A stretch of DNA of 64,000 nucleotides from Melioribacter sp. (GTDB lineage: Bacteria > Bacteroidota > Ignavibacteria > Ignavibacteriales > Melioribacteraceae). The stretch covers positions 1-64,000 of the forward strand of contig PMDS01000037.1 in the NCBI GenBank assembly GCA_003155655.1, read 5' to 3'. Numbering within the stretch: the stretch's first letter is position 1; each line of letters begins with the position of its first letter. Position numbers and translations under genes: made by a program. Positions 53,511 through 63,039 of the stretch are shown here, piece after piece. The notes beneath the pieces were generated by a model that did not search any database, was not told where the DNA came from, and saw only the letters and a list, made by a program, of their open reading frames with translations.

Positions 53511-54764
53511 TCAAGCTGTTTTCCTGTCACTTTCAATATAAACAGGTTTTTCTCCCTTTGTAACAGTATCCCGTGTTACAAGGCATTTATCAATATTTTC
53601 TTTGGTAGGAAGCTCATACATAATATCAAGAAGAATACCTTCAATAATTGAACGTAGGGCACGTGCGCCCGTTTTTCTTTCAATTGCCTTTTTAACAATC
53701 TCTTCTAAAGCAAACTGATCAAAATTCAATTCAACGCCTTCCATCATAAATAGTTTTTGGTATTGCTTAATGATTGCATTTTTAGGATCAGTCAGAATAT
53801 TCTTAAGTGCCTTGGAATTCAAAGATGAAAGCGGCGCAATAATTGGTAACCTTCCAACAAGCTCAGGAATTAACCCATATTTTACCAAATCTTCAGGCTG
53901 AACATTTTGAATCAGGTTATCCCTTTCCGTTTCAGACGGATTCAGGATGTTTGTATCAAATCCGATTGTATTTTTATTTATTCGCGAAGCAATAATCGAC
54001 TCAACACCATCAAAAGCACCGCCGCAAATAAATAGAATATTTTTTGTGTTAACATTGATTAAACTTTGTTCGGGATGTTTTCTGCCGCCTCTTGGCGGAA
54101 CCCCTGCAATAGTTCCTTCCAAAATTTTTAGAAGAGCCTGCTGAACACCTTCACCCGATACATCGCGGGTAATTGAAACACTTTCACTCTTACGCGCAAT
54201 TTTATCTATTTCATCAATGTATACAATTCCTTTTTGCGCTTTATCAAGATTGTAATCGGCTGCCTGCAGTAATCTTACTAGAACAGTTTCAACATCATCA
54301 CCAACATACCCGGCTTCAGTTAATGTAGTAGCATCTGCAATTGCAAACGGAACGTCGAGAATTCTAGCAAGAGTTTGAGCAAGAAGAGTTTTACCAACTC
54401 CCGTAGGTCCAATAAGAAGTATATTACTTTTTTCTATTTCTACTTCGTCCATATCAAAATGAGAATTTGCAGCATTGACTCTTTTATAATGATTATAAAC
54501 AGCAACAGCCAGAATTTTTTTCGCTAATTCCTGATCAATTACATACTCTTCCAAACTTTTTTTGATTAGATCAGGAGTGAGTGATGAGTGGTAAGTTTCT
54601 TTTTTAGAAATTGTTGAAAGATTATTTTTTAATATATCAACACTGGTTTTGATACAAATATCACAAATATATACATCAGGTCCGGCAACCATAGATGTTA
54701 CTTCACTTCCGTCCCTTCCGCAAAAAGAACATTTTACTGTTCTTGGTTCTCTTGGATCACTCAT
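53511..54764 (-). CDS. clpX: ATP-dependent Clp protease ATP-binding subunit ClpX
   Basis: 417 residues. N-terminal zinc-binding domain with [11 protein letters not shown] and CDICI, AAA+ core with Walker [15 protein letters not shown] (about 116-129), Walker [11 protein letters not shown] (about 177-186), and the C-terminal small domain starting about 315. It unfolds tagged proteins for ClpP. clpP is not in the window. The start overlaps the upstream TPR gene stop by four bases. Confidence 0.97.
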   Translation of the reverse strand: MSDPREPRTVKCSFCGRDGSEVTSMVAGPDVYICDICIKTSVDILKNNLSTISKKETYHSSLTPDLIKKSLEEYVIDQELAKKILAVAVYNHYKRVNAANSHFDMDEVEIEKSNILLIGPTGVGKTLLAQTLARILDVPFAIADATTLTEAGYVGDDVETVLVRLLQAADYNLDKAQKGIVYIDEIDKIARKSESVSITRDVSGEGVQQALLKILEGTIAGVPPRGGRKHPEQSLINVNTKNILFICGGAFDGVESIIASRINKNTIGFDTNILNPSETERDNLIQNVQPEDLVKYGLIPELVGRLPIIAPLSSLNSKALKNILTDPKNAIIKQYQKLFMMEGVELNFDQFALEEIVKKAIERKTGARALRSIIEGILLDIMYELPTKENIDKCLVTRDTVTKGEKPVYIESDRKTA

Positions 54765-56620
54765 TTTCGTTCACTTTGTTGTTGAATACTATTTAATTCT
54801 CCACGTACACGGTCAAAATAGAGTGAGTTTGGGAAAGTTTCAAGTAATTTTTGATAGATTTCTACTGCTTTATTAAGATCACCTGTCCCATATTGATAGC
54901 ACTGAGCGAGCAAAAAAGTTGATTTTTCAGCAAAAATCGCAATTTTTCTATCATTCATCAATTCACCAAGAATTTTGAATGCTTCAGAATAATTATTTTC
55001 TGCAATTAAAATTTCGGCAAAATTAATTTTTGCGAAATTATTTATTAGAAACAAGTTACTGTCATCACTTAGAGTTTTAAATTCAATGCCAGCCTCTTTA
55101 TACTTATTTTGTAATGCGAATAGATCTGCTTTTGCGAATTTAAATAAATTAAGTGAATCTTTTTTTGTTGCCGTTATAATGGATGATAATTCCAGGGCGT
55201 CATTTGTAAAATCAACACTCAAATTTTTGGAGCAGCTGTTAAGAAGAGTTATTGAACCTGTAAAATCACCTTTCCAAAATTGTATGCAGGCAATGTAATA
55301 AGCTGCCTCAGATAGATCGTTAGGTTCAACCTGGGGAAAATTTTTAGCTTTTTCAAAATAAAGCGAAGCTCTATCGAGATCATTTTTTTGAATGTAAATT
55401 TTACCAAGCTCTATATTGGATTTAATAGTATAACTGCTTGTTTGTGATATATTGATAATTCGTTCATAAAAATTTATAGCATTAGTATAATCAAAAATTC
55501 TATCACCAAAAATTTTAGCAATTCTGTATAAAGCCTCAACATTAGCCGCGTCATTTGGGTATTGTTTTAGAAACTCTTCATAAGCGTTAATAATATTCTT
55601 ATACTCATTGGTAAAAAGAGGTGCGGGAGTAGAATAAGGCTTCCATGAATTGTTCTGCCGAAAAAATTTTTTATCAAGCGCTGCCTCAAGAGACCTGGCA
55701 TTACCAATTTTTGCTATTTGAATAAATTGTGAATTGGAGGAATTGTTAAAAATATATTCGAATGCTTTTGCAGCCCATTCATATTGTTGATTTCTAAAAG
55801 CTTCCTGGGCAAAAGTAAAAATATAGGACCCATTGCTTTTAAATTTTTCTTCCAAAGAAACAACAGTATGAAAGGCATTTTCATAATCACCAATTCCCAT
55901 GTAGACAGAAGCAAGCAAATCATATAATTCAGCAAGAGGCTTTGAATCAATTAGTTCATTAATTGCCTGTACAGTTTGAACCCCTGCATCCGGTTTATTT
56001 AAATAACTTACAATTCTTGATTTTATTATTTGTGTCTGTTCCGGGTGAAGAATAATTATAGCGCAAAATTCATTAACAGCTTCTTTGAACTTCATATTAA
56101 CCGCATAAAGGTTAGCCAGATCATACGAGAATATGGTTGGGTCCGGTGTAAATTTTTCTCCACGTTTTAAATATTCAATAGCTTTAGGGTAATCGCGGTT
56201 CTCAATAGCGTAATTTGCCGCTATACGAAATGATATATAAGAAGAAGGACTGGCTGCAATTGCTTTTTCCCAACAATCATATGCGTTTTGCAGCTGCCCC
56301 AGCATATAATATGTTGAGCCAAGTAATCCATATAAATTAAGATCGGTAGGCACTTGCTTAATTCTATTGGTAAGAAGCTCAATTGATTCCGAATACTTCT
56401 TTTGAGAAATGTAAACACGATTTAGAAGTTCTGTTAATTGACCATTCCACTGCTGGATATTGCAAAGCTGTTTGTATATTTCTTCTGCTTTGGAAAGTTG
56501 ACCAGCCTGCTCGTAACCCTGCGCAAGGCGAATCTGGTCTTCTATATTTACCTGTGAATAAAAAGCCGGGGCTGATAAGAAAAATAATACAGCAATAATT
56601 TTATAAATATTTTTCTTCAA
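54761..56620 (-). CDS. Secreted tetratricopeptide-repeat protein
   Basis: About 619 residues with signal peptide [21 protein letters not shown] (TTG start at 56620, or at 56632). At least ten TPR-type helical pairs cover most of the chain, for example [18 protein letters not shown] near the start and [20 protein letters not shown] at the end. TPR proteins in the periplasm scaffold envelope complexes; no specific partner can be inferred. It overlaps the preceding oxidase and the clpX start, forming a tight three-gene unit. Confidence 0.82.
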   Translation of the reverse strand: MKKNIYKIIAVLFFLSAPAFYSQVNIEDQIRLAQGYEQAGQLSKAEEIYKQLCNIQQWNGQLTELLNRVYISQKKYSESIELLTNRIKQVPTDLNLYGLLGSTYYMLGQLQNAYDCWEKAIAASPSSYISFRIAANYAIENRDYPKAIEYLKRGEKFTPDPTIFSYDLANLYAVNMKFKEAVNEFCAIIILHPEQTQIIKSRIVSYLNKPDAGVQTVQAINELIDSKPLAELYDLLASVYMGIGDYENAFHTVVSLEEKFKSNGSYIFTFAQEAFRNQQYEWAAKAFEYIFNNSSNSQFIQIAKIGNARSLEAALDKKFFRQNNSWKPYSTPAPLFTNEYKNIINAYEEFLKQYPNDAANVEALYRIAKIFGDRIFDYTNAINFYERIINISQTSSYTIKSNIELGKIYIQKNDLDRASLYFEKAKNFPQVEPNDLSEAAYYIACIQFWKGDFTGSITLLNSCSKNLSVDFTNDALELSSIITATKKDSLNLFKFAKADLFALQNKYKEAGIEFKTLSDDSNLFLINNFAKINFAEILIAENNYSEAFKILGELMNDRKIAIFAEKSTFLLAQCYQYGTGDLNKAVEIYQKLLETFPNSLYFDRVRGELNSIQQQSERK

Positions 56621-58067
56621 AGATATTACCAATATTCAAAATTTTATTTGGATCAAAAACTAATTTAAGCGCAGCCATTTTTTTAATTGTCTCTTCGCCA
56701 TACATCATAATTAAAAAGTCGCGTTTTGCTTTACCAACGCCATGTTCAGCAGAAAAAGTTCCCTTTAATTTAATTGCTTCAAAACAGATGTCCTTATACA
56801 GTTCCCGGGCGGTTTTATACTCACTCTCGTTTGTCGGAAGCATATTTAAATGTATGTGCGAATTACCCAGATGCCCATAAACCACGTACTTAATATTTCT
56901 TTTTTCTATCATCTCTTTTACCTGGTAATAATATTTTCTAAATGCATAATGTGGAACGGCAACATCGGTTCCAACTTTTTTCAGCCCATGCTTCGAGATA
57001 AACTCATTTACTTTCCATGCAATTGCGTGACGAAAATCCTTAAATTTCTCCTGTTCCTTTTTATCAACAGCAAGCCATGATTCCTCTTCAAAACCATTAA
57101 ACTTTGTTATTAATTCCACCCATTCGGAAAGCATTTCATCTTCATTATTATTTAATTCCTGTTCAAACCAAACACCAGCAATGGCTTTAGCAGGAATATT
57201 AGGATAATCCTGGGACATAAACCTTAACGAGTAATTGTCAAAATATTCAAGACCGCGCGCAGAGAACTGTGTATCATCCTTTGATTGAGATTTCTCACGG
57301 GCTTCATCTATAAAATTCAGTGCATCATCTTCTGATGGGAAAAATGCCACGCATGATAATAAATCCTTAGGCAGATCAATTAATTTCAACTTGATCTCCG
57401 TAACAATTCCAAGAGTTCCCTCCGAGCCTATGAAAATATCGATCAAGTCCATATTTTCCTTGCAGAAGTAACCGGCAGAATTTTTTGTATTCGGCATTTC
57501 ATATGCCGGCACCGTGAAGAAAATTATTTTTCCGCTTTCACATTTAAGAGAAGCATTGTATCCGTTGGATTTATATTGACCTCTTTCAATTTTCAGAATT
57601 TCTCCATCCCCCAGAACAATTGTCATTGCCATAACATAATCCCTTGTTGGCCCGTATTTAAACGTTCTGGCTCCGGAAGAATTTGTAATTACCGTTGCAC
57701 CTATAAAGCAATCCCTTTCGGTCGGATCCGGGGGATAAAATAAATTTTTACTTTCAACAATATTTTGAAGGTCTCTTAAAAAAAGTCCGGGCTCAACCCT
57801 GACGTATTTTTCTTTTTCATTTATTTCCAAAATTTTATTAAGCTTTTCAATAGAAAGAACTATACCGCCCTCCGGAACGCGCCCGCTTGTTAAACCGGTT
57901 CCGGCTCCCGCTATTGTTACTTTTGTTTTTGTTTTATTGCATTCAATTAATATTTCTTCAACTTCCTTTTCGTTTTCAGGAAAATAAACTGCATCACAAT
58001 ATCCTTTGTAGCTGGATTCATCTGTAAGATATTTTTGTATCTCGTCCTGGTCTTTTTTAATTAGCAT
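56601..58067 (-). CDS. FAD-linked oxidase (GlcD/D-lactate dehydrogenase family)
   Basis: 488 residues. N-terminal PCMH FAD-binding domain with VTIAGAGTGLTSGRVPEGG (about 51-69), ATVITNSSGARTFKYGPTRD, and FIGSEGTLGIVTEI, then the FAD-oxidase C-terminal domain with HLGNSHIHLNMLP and closing FSAEHGVGKAKRDFL. This group oxidises D-lactate, glycolate or other 2-hydroxyacids and passes electrons to quinones or partner Fe-S proteins. The usual GlcF-type Fe-S partner is not next to it. It leads the unit with the TPR gene and clpX. Confidence 0.9.
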   Translation of the reverse strand: MLIKKDQDEIQKYLTDESSYKGYCDAVYFPENEKEVEEILIECNKTKTKVTIAGAGTGLTSGRVPEGGIVLSIEKLNKILEINEKEKYVRVEPGLFLRDLQNIVESKNLFYPPDPTERDCFIGATVITNSSGARTFKYGPTRDYVMAMTIVLGDGEILKIERGQYKSNGYNASLKCESGKIIFFTVPAYEMPNTKNSAGYFCKENMDLIDIFIGSEGTLGIVTEIKLKLIDLPKDLLSCVAFFPSEDDALNFIDEAREKSQSKDDTQFSARGLEYFDNYSLRFMSQDYPNIPAKAIAGVWFEQELNNNEDEMLSEWVELITKFNGFEEESWLAVDKKEQEKFKDFRHAIAWKVNEFISKHGLKKVGTDVAVPHYAFRKYYYQVKEMIEKRNIKYVVYGHLGNSHIHLNMLPTNESEYKTARELYKDICFEAIKLKGTFSAEHGVGKAKRDFLIMMYGEETIKKMAALKLVFDPNKILNIGNIFEEKYL

Positions 58068-58106
58068 AGAGTATTAATTTTGTTGGGAAAATGTGGAAAA
58101 GAATGA

Positions 58107-58319
58107 TTAACTAATTTTATTGTGACGTTTCATAATTTCTTCCCATGCTGCCATATCCAATTGTTCGGATTCATCAATCAACATAATTGGAATATCATCT
58201 TCAATTCTGTAACGCCGGCGTGTATCTCTGTCAGTTGAGACTAAAAAATTACCGTCAAGAACTAAATCTGCTTTGGTTTCAGGACAACAAAGTATATCCA
58301 AAAGCTCTTTTGAAATCAT
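58107..58319 (-). CDS. Trm112-family small protein
   Basis: 70 residues from an ATG with GAGG seven bases before it (a TTG at 58325 precedes it). LLDILCCPETKADLVLD then RYRIEDDIPIMLIDES are the family pattern. One of the usual zinc-site cysteines seems missing, as in many bacterial members. These proteins act as methyltransferase chaperones in eukaryotes and archaea; the bacterial role is unclear. Confidence 0.85.
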   Translation of the reverse strand: MISKELLDILCCPETKADLVLDGNFLVSTDRDTRRRYRIEDDIPIMLIDESEQLDMAAWEEIMKRHNKIS

Positions 58320-58416
58320 TTTCAACCTCTTAATGCTTATAAGTTTATTTGTAAATTAATTTCATAATTTTCTTTGATAAATCTAACTATTTTTCAGTTA
58401 AATTTTTGGATGATTT

Positions 58417-58986
58417 ATGAATAGGGATCATATTCTCAATGTGTTTCCGCAAATTGAGACTGAACGGCTAATACTGCGTAAATTAACCGGCAAGGATATC
58501 GAAGACATTTTTGAGTATGCTAACGGGCAAGATGTTACTGAATTTTTAACCTGGTATCCGCACAAAAACATACAGGACTCGGCTGATTTTGTAAAATTTA
58601 CGTGGAAACAGTTTCAGAAAGAAATTTCAATTGTTTGGGGAATTGAAATTAAAGAAGACAAAAAAATGATCGGTACAATTGATCTAAGGAATTGGAATAC
58701 AGATGACCGGTGCGGAGAAATTGGTTATGTAATTGCGCCAAAATATTGGAAAAGAGGAATCACAAGTGAAGCAATGAAAGCTGTTATTAATTTCGGTTTT
58801 TAAAAATTACAGCTTAACAGGATAGAAGCCCATTGTGAAGAAGAAAATATAGGCTCGTGGAAGGTAATGGAAAAATGCGGACTGAAGTTTGAAGGAATAT
58901 TGAGGGAAAAAGTTTTTATTAAAGATAGATTCCGCTCTATGAAGATGTACTCAATTTTAAGGAAAGAATGGAATGACAAGAATTAA
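58417..58986 (+). pseudogene. GNAT (RimJ-type) acetyltransferase interrupted by an in-frame TAA
   Basis: The first 128 codons read a normal RimJ/RimL-like acetyltransferase (TERLILRKLTGKDIEDIFEY; WGIEIKEDKKMIGTIDLRNW; EIGYVIAPKYWKRGITSEAM). At 58801-58803 a TAA occurs in VINFGF*KLQ, and the same frame continues KLQLNRIEAHCEEENIGSW and GLKFEGILREKVFIKDRF down to a TAA at 58984. One A-to-T change (AAA to TAA) explains it. The truncated product lacks the CoA-binding C-terminal strands. Could be a strain-specific loss or an assembly error. Confidence 0.82.
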
Positions 58987-59635
58987 AATCTGCTGTATAG
59001 CCAGCATTGAAGAAGCAAAGATGGCTATTAATTGCGGCGCATCAGCACTTGGGCTGGTTTCAAAAATGCCAAGCGGTCCCGGTGTTATCTCAGAAGAATT
59101 AATTTCTAATATTGCTGAATCAATTCCGCCCGGTATTTCATCTTTTTTATTAACAAGCCTGCAAAACGTTGATGAAATTATTCAGCAGCAGAAATATTGT
59201 AAAACAAATACAATTCAATTATGCGACCGGCTTATCGAGGGGACACATCTTGAGCTTAAAAATACTTTACCCGGAATTAAAATAGTGCAGGTAATTCATG
59301 TTAATGATGAAGATTCAATACTAGAAGCAATAGATGTTTCGAACTATGTGGATGCGATTCTGCTTGATTCGGGCAATCAAAAATTAGATGTAAAAGTGCT
59401 TGGCGGAACCGGCAAGACTCATGATTGGACCATAAGCAAAAAAATAGTGGAATCAGTTAACGTTCCGGTTTTTCTTGCTGGTGGTCTAAATTCTGAGAAC
59501 GTTCTGGATGCAATTCAGCAAGTAAGACCTTTTGGCGTGGATATATGTTCAGGAGTTAGGACAAATGGAAAATTAGATAAGAGTAAGCTAAAACAGTTTG
59601 TAGTTAACGTAAATTCTTTTCAGCGATATGCATAA
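58973..59635 (+). CDS. Phosphoribosylanthranilate isomerase (TrpF)-like protein
   Basis: 220 residues with TrpF fold marks: KICCIASIEEAKMAINCGAS at the start, LLDSGNQKLDVKVLGGTGKT (about 123-142), and the closing FLAGGLNSENVLDAI with FGVDICSGVRT. The canonical KICG Cys is kept, and an acidic residue (LLDSG) is where the catalytic Asp stands. But the SPR loop that holds the substrate phosphate's neighbourhood reads KMPSGPG. It overlaps the broken acetyltransferase by 14 bases and no other trp gene is near, so a changed substrate is possible. Confidence 0.72.
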   Translation: MTRIKICCIASIEEAKMAINCGASALGLVSKMPSGPGVISEELISNIAESIPPGISSFLLTSLQNVDEIIQQQKYCKTNTIQLCDRLIEGTHLELKNTLPGIKIVQVIHVNDEDSILEAIDVSNYVDAILLDSGNQKLDVKVLGGTGKTHDWTISKKIVESVNVPVFLAGGLNSENVLDAIQQVRPFGVDICSGVRTNGKLDKSKLKQFVVNVNSFQRYA

Positions 59636-59664
59636 GACCGTATTGGATTACATTTACAAAATAA

Positions 59665-60357
59665 TTATTTTACAAAAAGTTTATAACCCGTCCCATGGAC
59701 ATTAACTAACTCGATGGATTCGTCCTGCTTTAGGTAACCGCGCAGTTTTGTGATGTAAACATCCATACTGCGCGAATTGAAATAATTATCATCTTTCCAA
59801 ATTCTTGTTAATGCTTCGGATCTTTCCAGCACCTTGTTTTTATTAATGCAAAGTAAGTTGAGTAATTCATTTTCCTTTTGCGTCAGTTTCTGCTCTTTAT
59901 TTCCTGCAGCTAAAATTCTTTTTTCATAATTGAATGTATAACAGCCAATTTCAAAAGTCCCCTGGTAGTTTTCCTCTTCCATTTTTTTTGTGCGCTTAAC
60001 TATTGCGTTCACGCGTAAAATCAGTTCTTCCATACTGAACGGCTTTGTTACATAATCATCTGCGCCTAGTTTAAAGCCCTCAATTTTATCATCCAGCATA
60101 GATTTTGCGGTAAGGAATAAAAAAGGAGTTCCTTTATCAATTGTCCTTATTTTTTTAGCAAGAGTAAACCCGTCCATCTTGGGCATCATAACATCAATCA
60201 GGCAGATATCAAATTTCTTCTTAGAAAATTGTTCAAATCCTTCAGCGCCGTTAAATGCCTGGTCAACAGAAAACCCTTTAACGGACAGGAATTCACAGAG
60301 CAGTGATCCAAGGTTAATGTCATCTTCTACAAGCAATACTGCAATTTTAGTATTCAT
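59665..60357 (-). CDS. OmpR-family response regulator
   Basis: 230 residues. Receiver domain with LLVEDDINLG, phospho-acceptor Asp in ICLIDVMMPKMDG, Thr-Ala-Lys in LFLTAKSM and KPFSMEEL; then an OmpR/PhoB winged helix (about 130-228: KLTQKENELLNLLCINKNKV, SMDVYITKLRGYLKQD, VHGTGYKLFV). It is coupled to the kinase upstream by an ATGA overlap. A tandem 10-bp repeat at 61971-61990 is a likely target. Confidence 0.93.
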   Translation of the reverse strand: MNTKIAVLLVEDDINLGSLLCEFLSVKGFSVDQAFNGAEGFEQFSKKKFDICLIDVMMPKMDGFTLAKKIRTIDKGTPFLFLTAKSMLDDKIEGFKLGADDYVTKPFSMEELILRVNAIVKRTKKMEEENYQGTFEIGCYTFNYEKRILAAGNKEQKLTQKENELLNLLCINKNKVLERSEALTRIWKDDNYFNSRSMDVYITKLRGYLKQDESIELVNVHGTGYKLFVK

Positions 60358-61928
60358 GACTGCCCTGCAACCGGTAAAATAATTTTAAACTCACTGCCCA
60401 ACCCGGGTTCACTTTCAACTGAAATATCTCCATTATGAGCTTCAACAATTTTTTTAGCATAGCTCAAACCAATTCCATTTCCCCGGATATCCTGAATGTT
60501 GCCTTTAGAAACCCTATAAAAAGTATCGAATATTTTATTTATATGTTCTTTAGAAATTCCTATTCCATTATCATTAACATTTATGTGTACAAATCTCCCT
60601 TCATTAAATGTAGATATCGAAATTTCCGGACTGCGCTGGTTATACTTGATTGCATTATCGATAAGATTTCCAAATATATTTGTTAGATGAAATTTATCAG
60701 CCATAATCATAAATGAACCGGCTTTAAGGTCATAATTAATTGTTCCATTTTGCTGAGAAATTAAATCCTTATACTTTGATGTTGATGAAAGAATCAGCTC
60801 ATGCAGATCAAGCAATTCCTTGTTGAGGTTAACATCATCTCTTTCCATTGCGGCAGTATTTAGTATAGCATCCACCATAACTTTCAAGCGTTCATTTTCT
60901 TCTTTAATAATTTTTGAAAAACGCTGAACAGAATTTTTTTCGGTTAAAAGTCCGGGCTCATTCAATGCCTCGCAAGCCAATGATATTGTTGCAATCGGGG
61001 TTTTAAATTCATGAGTAATGTTATTTATCAAATCATTTTTCACTTCAGTAATTTTCTTTTGTTTTAAAAACATTCCAACTGTTTTGTAAAACACAGCAAC
61101 AATTACAAAAATTAATCCAACAGAAAGACCAAGCATGCCTGCAATTGAACTAACCAGGTATCTTTTCTGATGCGGAAAATATACTACCAGCTGGTTTGGC
61201 TCACCGCGTATTATCTCCCCGGCGAAAAGCGGTACTCTAAAATTCGAATTCCTCAATTCGGGAATATCTGTTCCGGGTTTAACTAATGTCAGGCTGTCTT
61301 TATCAACTTTGTTTACTCCAAAATAGAAATCGAGATTAATCCCTCTATTAGTCAATTGTTCTGTAAGTAATTTTTGAAGCTGATCCTGAGTTACCCGCTC
61401 TTCGATTTTTTTCTTTGATCCGGCTTCAATTATTTCAGTAAATACACTTTGAATTGTTTTCCTGCCGTTTCTCCCTGAAGTGTCACTTCTGGTAGTTACA
61501 ATTAAATGTGGCGGCGGAATGGGAAAAGGATGTCTTTGTTTTTCAAGAGAGACAGCATTTTGACGGATAGAATCATTTTTATCAAAATATTTTACTTCAT
61601 ACTTGAAAGAATTAGAATTTGATTCAACTCTTACAAACTGAGTTCTTTTAGTTGAATCCGGCCTATGCACCTTAAATGAAGGATCACCGTCCTGAACAAT
61701 AAAGACCACATCCTTTTTGCCGTTCGACATTTTTGTTATAAGATTACTTGCCATTTCATTCTTTTCCAGCTTTTCGGAAGTGCCAAACAATGCATCATTT
61801 ACTGTCCGCTGGAACCGTTCTTCCTCAACACGTACCAGGTTGGAAATCCAGTAGATCTGCAGGGCAATTAAACCAATTACAGCAGCAGCCATTGAAGCAA
61901 CAATTATTTTAAGCCTTCGCTCTTTCAT
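60354..61928 (-). CDS. Sensor histidine kinase
   Basis: 524 residues. Two membrane helices (about 8-29 and 258-285) enclose a periplasmic sensor region of about 225 residues, then HisKA with the phospho-accepting His in NNITHEFKTPIATISLACEA and the ATPase domain (NLIDNAIKYN, DNGIGISKEHI, GNGIGLSYAKKIV). Periplasmic ligand unknown. The gene starts 135 bases from a divergent secreted-protein gene (62064), and it overlaps the OmpR-type regulator by four bases. Confidence 0.92.
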   Translation of the reverse strand: MKERRLKIIVASMAAAVIGLIALQIYWISNLVRVEEERFQRTVNDALFGTSEKLEKNEMASNLITKMSNGKKDVVFIVQDGDPSFKVHRPDSTKRTQFVRVESNSNSFKYEVKYFDKNDSIRQNAVSLEKQRHPFPIPPPHLIVTTRSDTSGRNGRKTIQSVFTEIIEAGSKKKIEERVTQDQLQKLLTEQLTNRGINLDFYFGVNKVDKDSLTLVKPGTDIPELRNSNFRVPLFAGEIIRGEPNQLVVYFPHQKRYLVSSIAGMLGLSVGLIFVIVAVFYKTVGMFLKQKKITEVKNDLINNITHEFKTPIATISLACEALNEPGLLTEKNSVQRFSKIIKEENERLKVMVDAILNTAAMERDDVNLNKELLDLHELILSSTSKYKDLISQQNGTINYDLKAGSFMIMADKFHLTNIFGNLIDNAIKYNQRSPEISISTFNEGRFVHINVNDNGIGISKEHINKIFDTFYRVSKGNIQDIRGNGIGLSYAKKIVEAHNGDISVESEPGLGSEFKIILPVAGQS

Positions 61929-61970
61929 AAATGCAAATTTACCTTAATCAAAAGGAGAAATCATCTTTTT

Positions 61971-61990
61971 AACATTATTTAACATTATTT
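61971..61990. promoter_or_regulatory. Tandem 10-bp direct repeat, candidate OmpR-family binding site
   Basis: AACATTATTT occurs twice back to back (61971-61980 and 61981-61990), followed by a weaker CACGGCACTT third unit. OmpR/PhoB-type regulators bind direct repeats with about one helical turn spacing. It lies between the kinase gene start (61928) and the divergent gene at 62064. Confidence 0.5.
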
Positions 61991-62063
61991 CACGGCACTT
62001 TAATTTTCTAACAATGTATAAACAGATATCTTTCAACCAATAAATAACAGCAGGAGAATCAGT

Positions 62064-62765
62064 ATGAAAATATTACAAACCAACAAATCAAAATTTATTG
62101 CAATGTTAACAATTATACTACTCGCTTTGTTCTCAATAGCAATATCAGCGCAGGATAAAGAGAAGCCTAAATCCAAAATGGACCAGTTAAAAGGCAAAGT
62201 TGAAAAAATTACAGTCAAGGTTGACGGTAAAGATGTAGTTTTTGAGGGCAAAGAAGCTGAAAAACTTGCCAAACAATTAAGAGGACAAAGAAGAATAGAA
62301 GTAGTAACCGATGATGATGGGGAAATGATGAGTGAGGGTGAAGGCGATGTTGTAATGTTTAATTCAAGACATAGAGATAAAGACTATAACTTTTCATTAA
62401 ATAAGGGAGACGAAAACAAGAATATAAATGTTGAAGATAAAGACGGTCAAAAAACTGTTACTGTAACTACTAAAAAAGACGGCAAGGAAGAAACCAAAAT
62501 ATATAAAGGTGAAGACGCGGAGAAATTTTTAAAAGAAGAAAAAGGTAAAGAACATTTCAAATTCTTCATAGGCGATGATGAAGATATGCCGCGCGGCAGA
62601 TCTATGTATTTTAACCATAAGGGTGATGATGAAGGCTGTTGCTGCTGCGGATGTGGAAACAGAATGATGATGCGCAAACCAATGCCCGGAAAAATGAAAC
62701 ACATGATCATCAAAGATTTTGACGATGATGATAAGCCAAAAGAAGAAAAACCTGAGAAAAAATAG
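62064..62765 (+). CDS. Secreted acidic protein with a CCCCGC cluster
   Basis: 233 residues. Signal peptide with hydrophobic core LTIILLALFSIAISAQ, then a Lys/Asp/Glu-rich chain with two similar VEKITVKVDGKDVVFEGKEA / VTVTTKKDGKEETKIYKGED stretches, and near the C terminus GDDEGCCCCGCGNRMMMRKP, five cysteines in six residues. The end is Asp/Lys rich (FDDDDKPKEEKPEKK). I recognise no family. Metal binding or redox buffering in the periplasm is a guess from the cysteine cluster. GGAG lies upstream of the ATG, and the divergent two-component system probably controls it. Confidence 0.7.
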   Translation: MKILQTNKSKFIAMLTIILLALFSIAISAQDKEKPKSKMDQLKGKVEKITVKVDGKDVVFEGKEAEKLAKQLRGQRRIEVVTDDDGEMMSEGEGDVVMFNSRHRDKDYNFSLNKGDENKNINVEDKDGQKTVTVTTKKDGKEETKIYKGEDAEKFLKEEKGKEHFKFFIGDDEDMPRGRSMYFNHKGDDEGCCCCGCGNRMMMRKPMPGKMKHMIIKDFDDDDKPKEEKPEKK

Positions 62766-62796
62766 GCAGTCTTCTCTATTTATTAATACAAGTATA

Positions 62797-62823
62797 AAAG
62801 GGAATCCAAAAGATTCCCTTTTT
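62797..62823 (+). terminator. Rho-independent terminator of the poly-Cys protein gene
   Basis: AAGGGAATC, five-base loop, GATTCCCTT, followed by TTT on the plus strand. It lies 32 bases after the stop at 62765. The rest of the gap to 63040 is AT-rich without a gene. Confidence 0.75.
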
Positions 62824-63039
62824 CAATTATAAAGAGTTCCCAACCATAATCTTTCCTGAATTTTTTTGTTGCAACATCGTGATATTAAAATTATCTTCAA
62901 ATCAGAATTATTACACTGAAATTCAAACTACACTTTATTAATAATAAGCATGATCAATTTAGATATAGATAATTCCAAACTGCTGCGTAACAAATTATTG
63001 AGTTGGAAACTTTGATCATAATAGCATGGAGAGTAAAAG

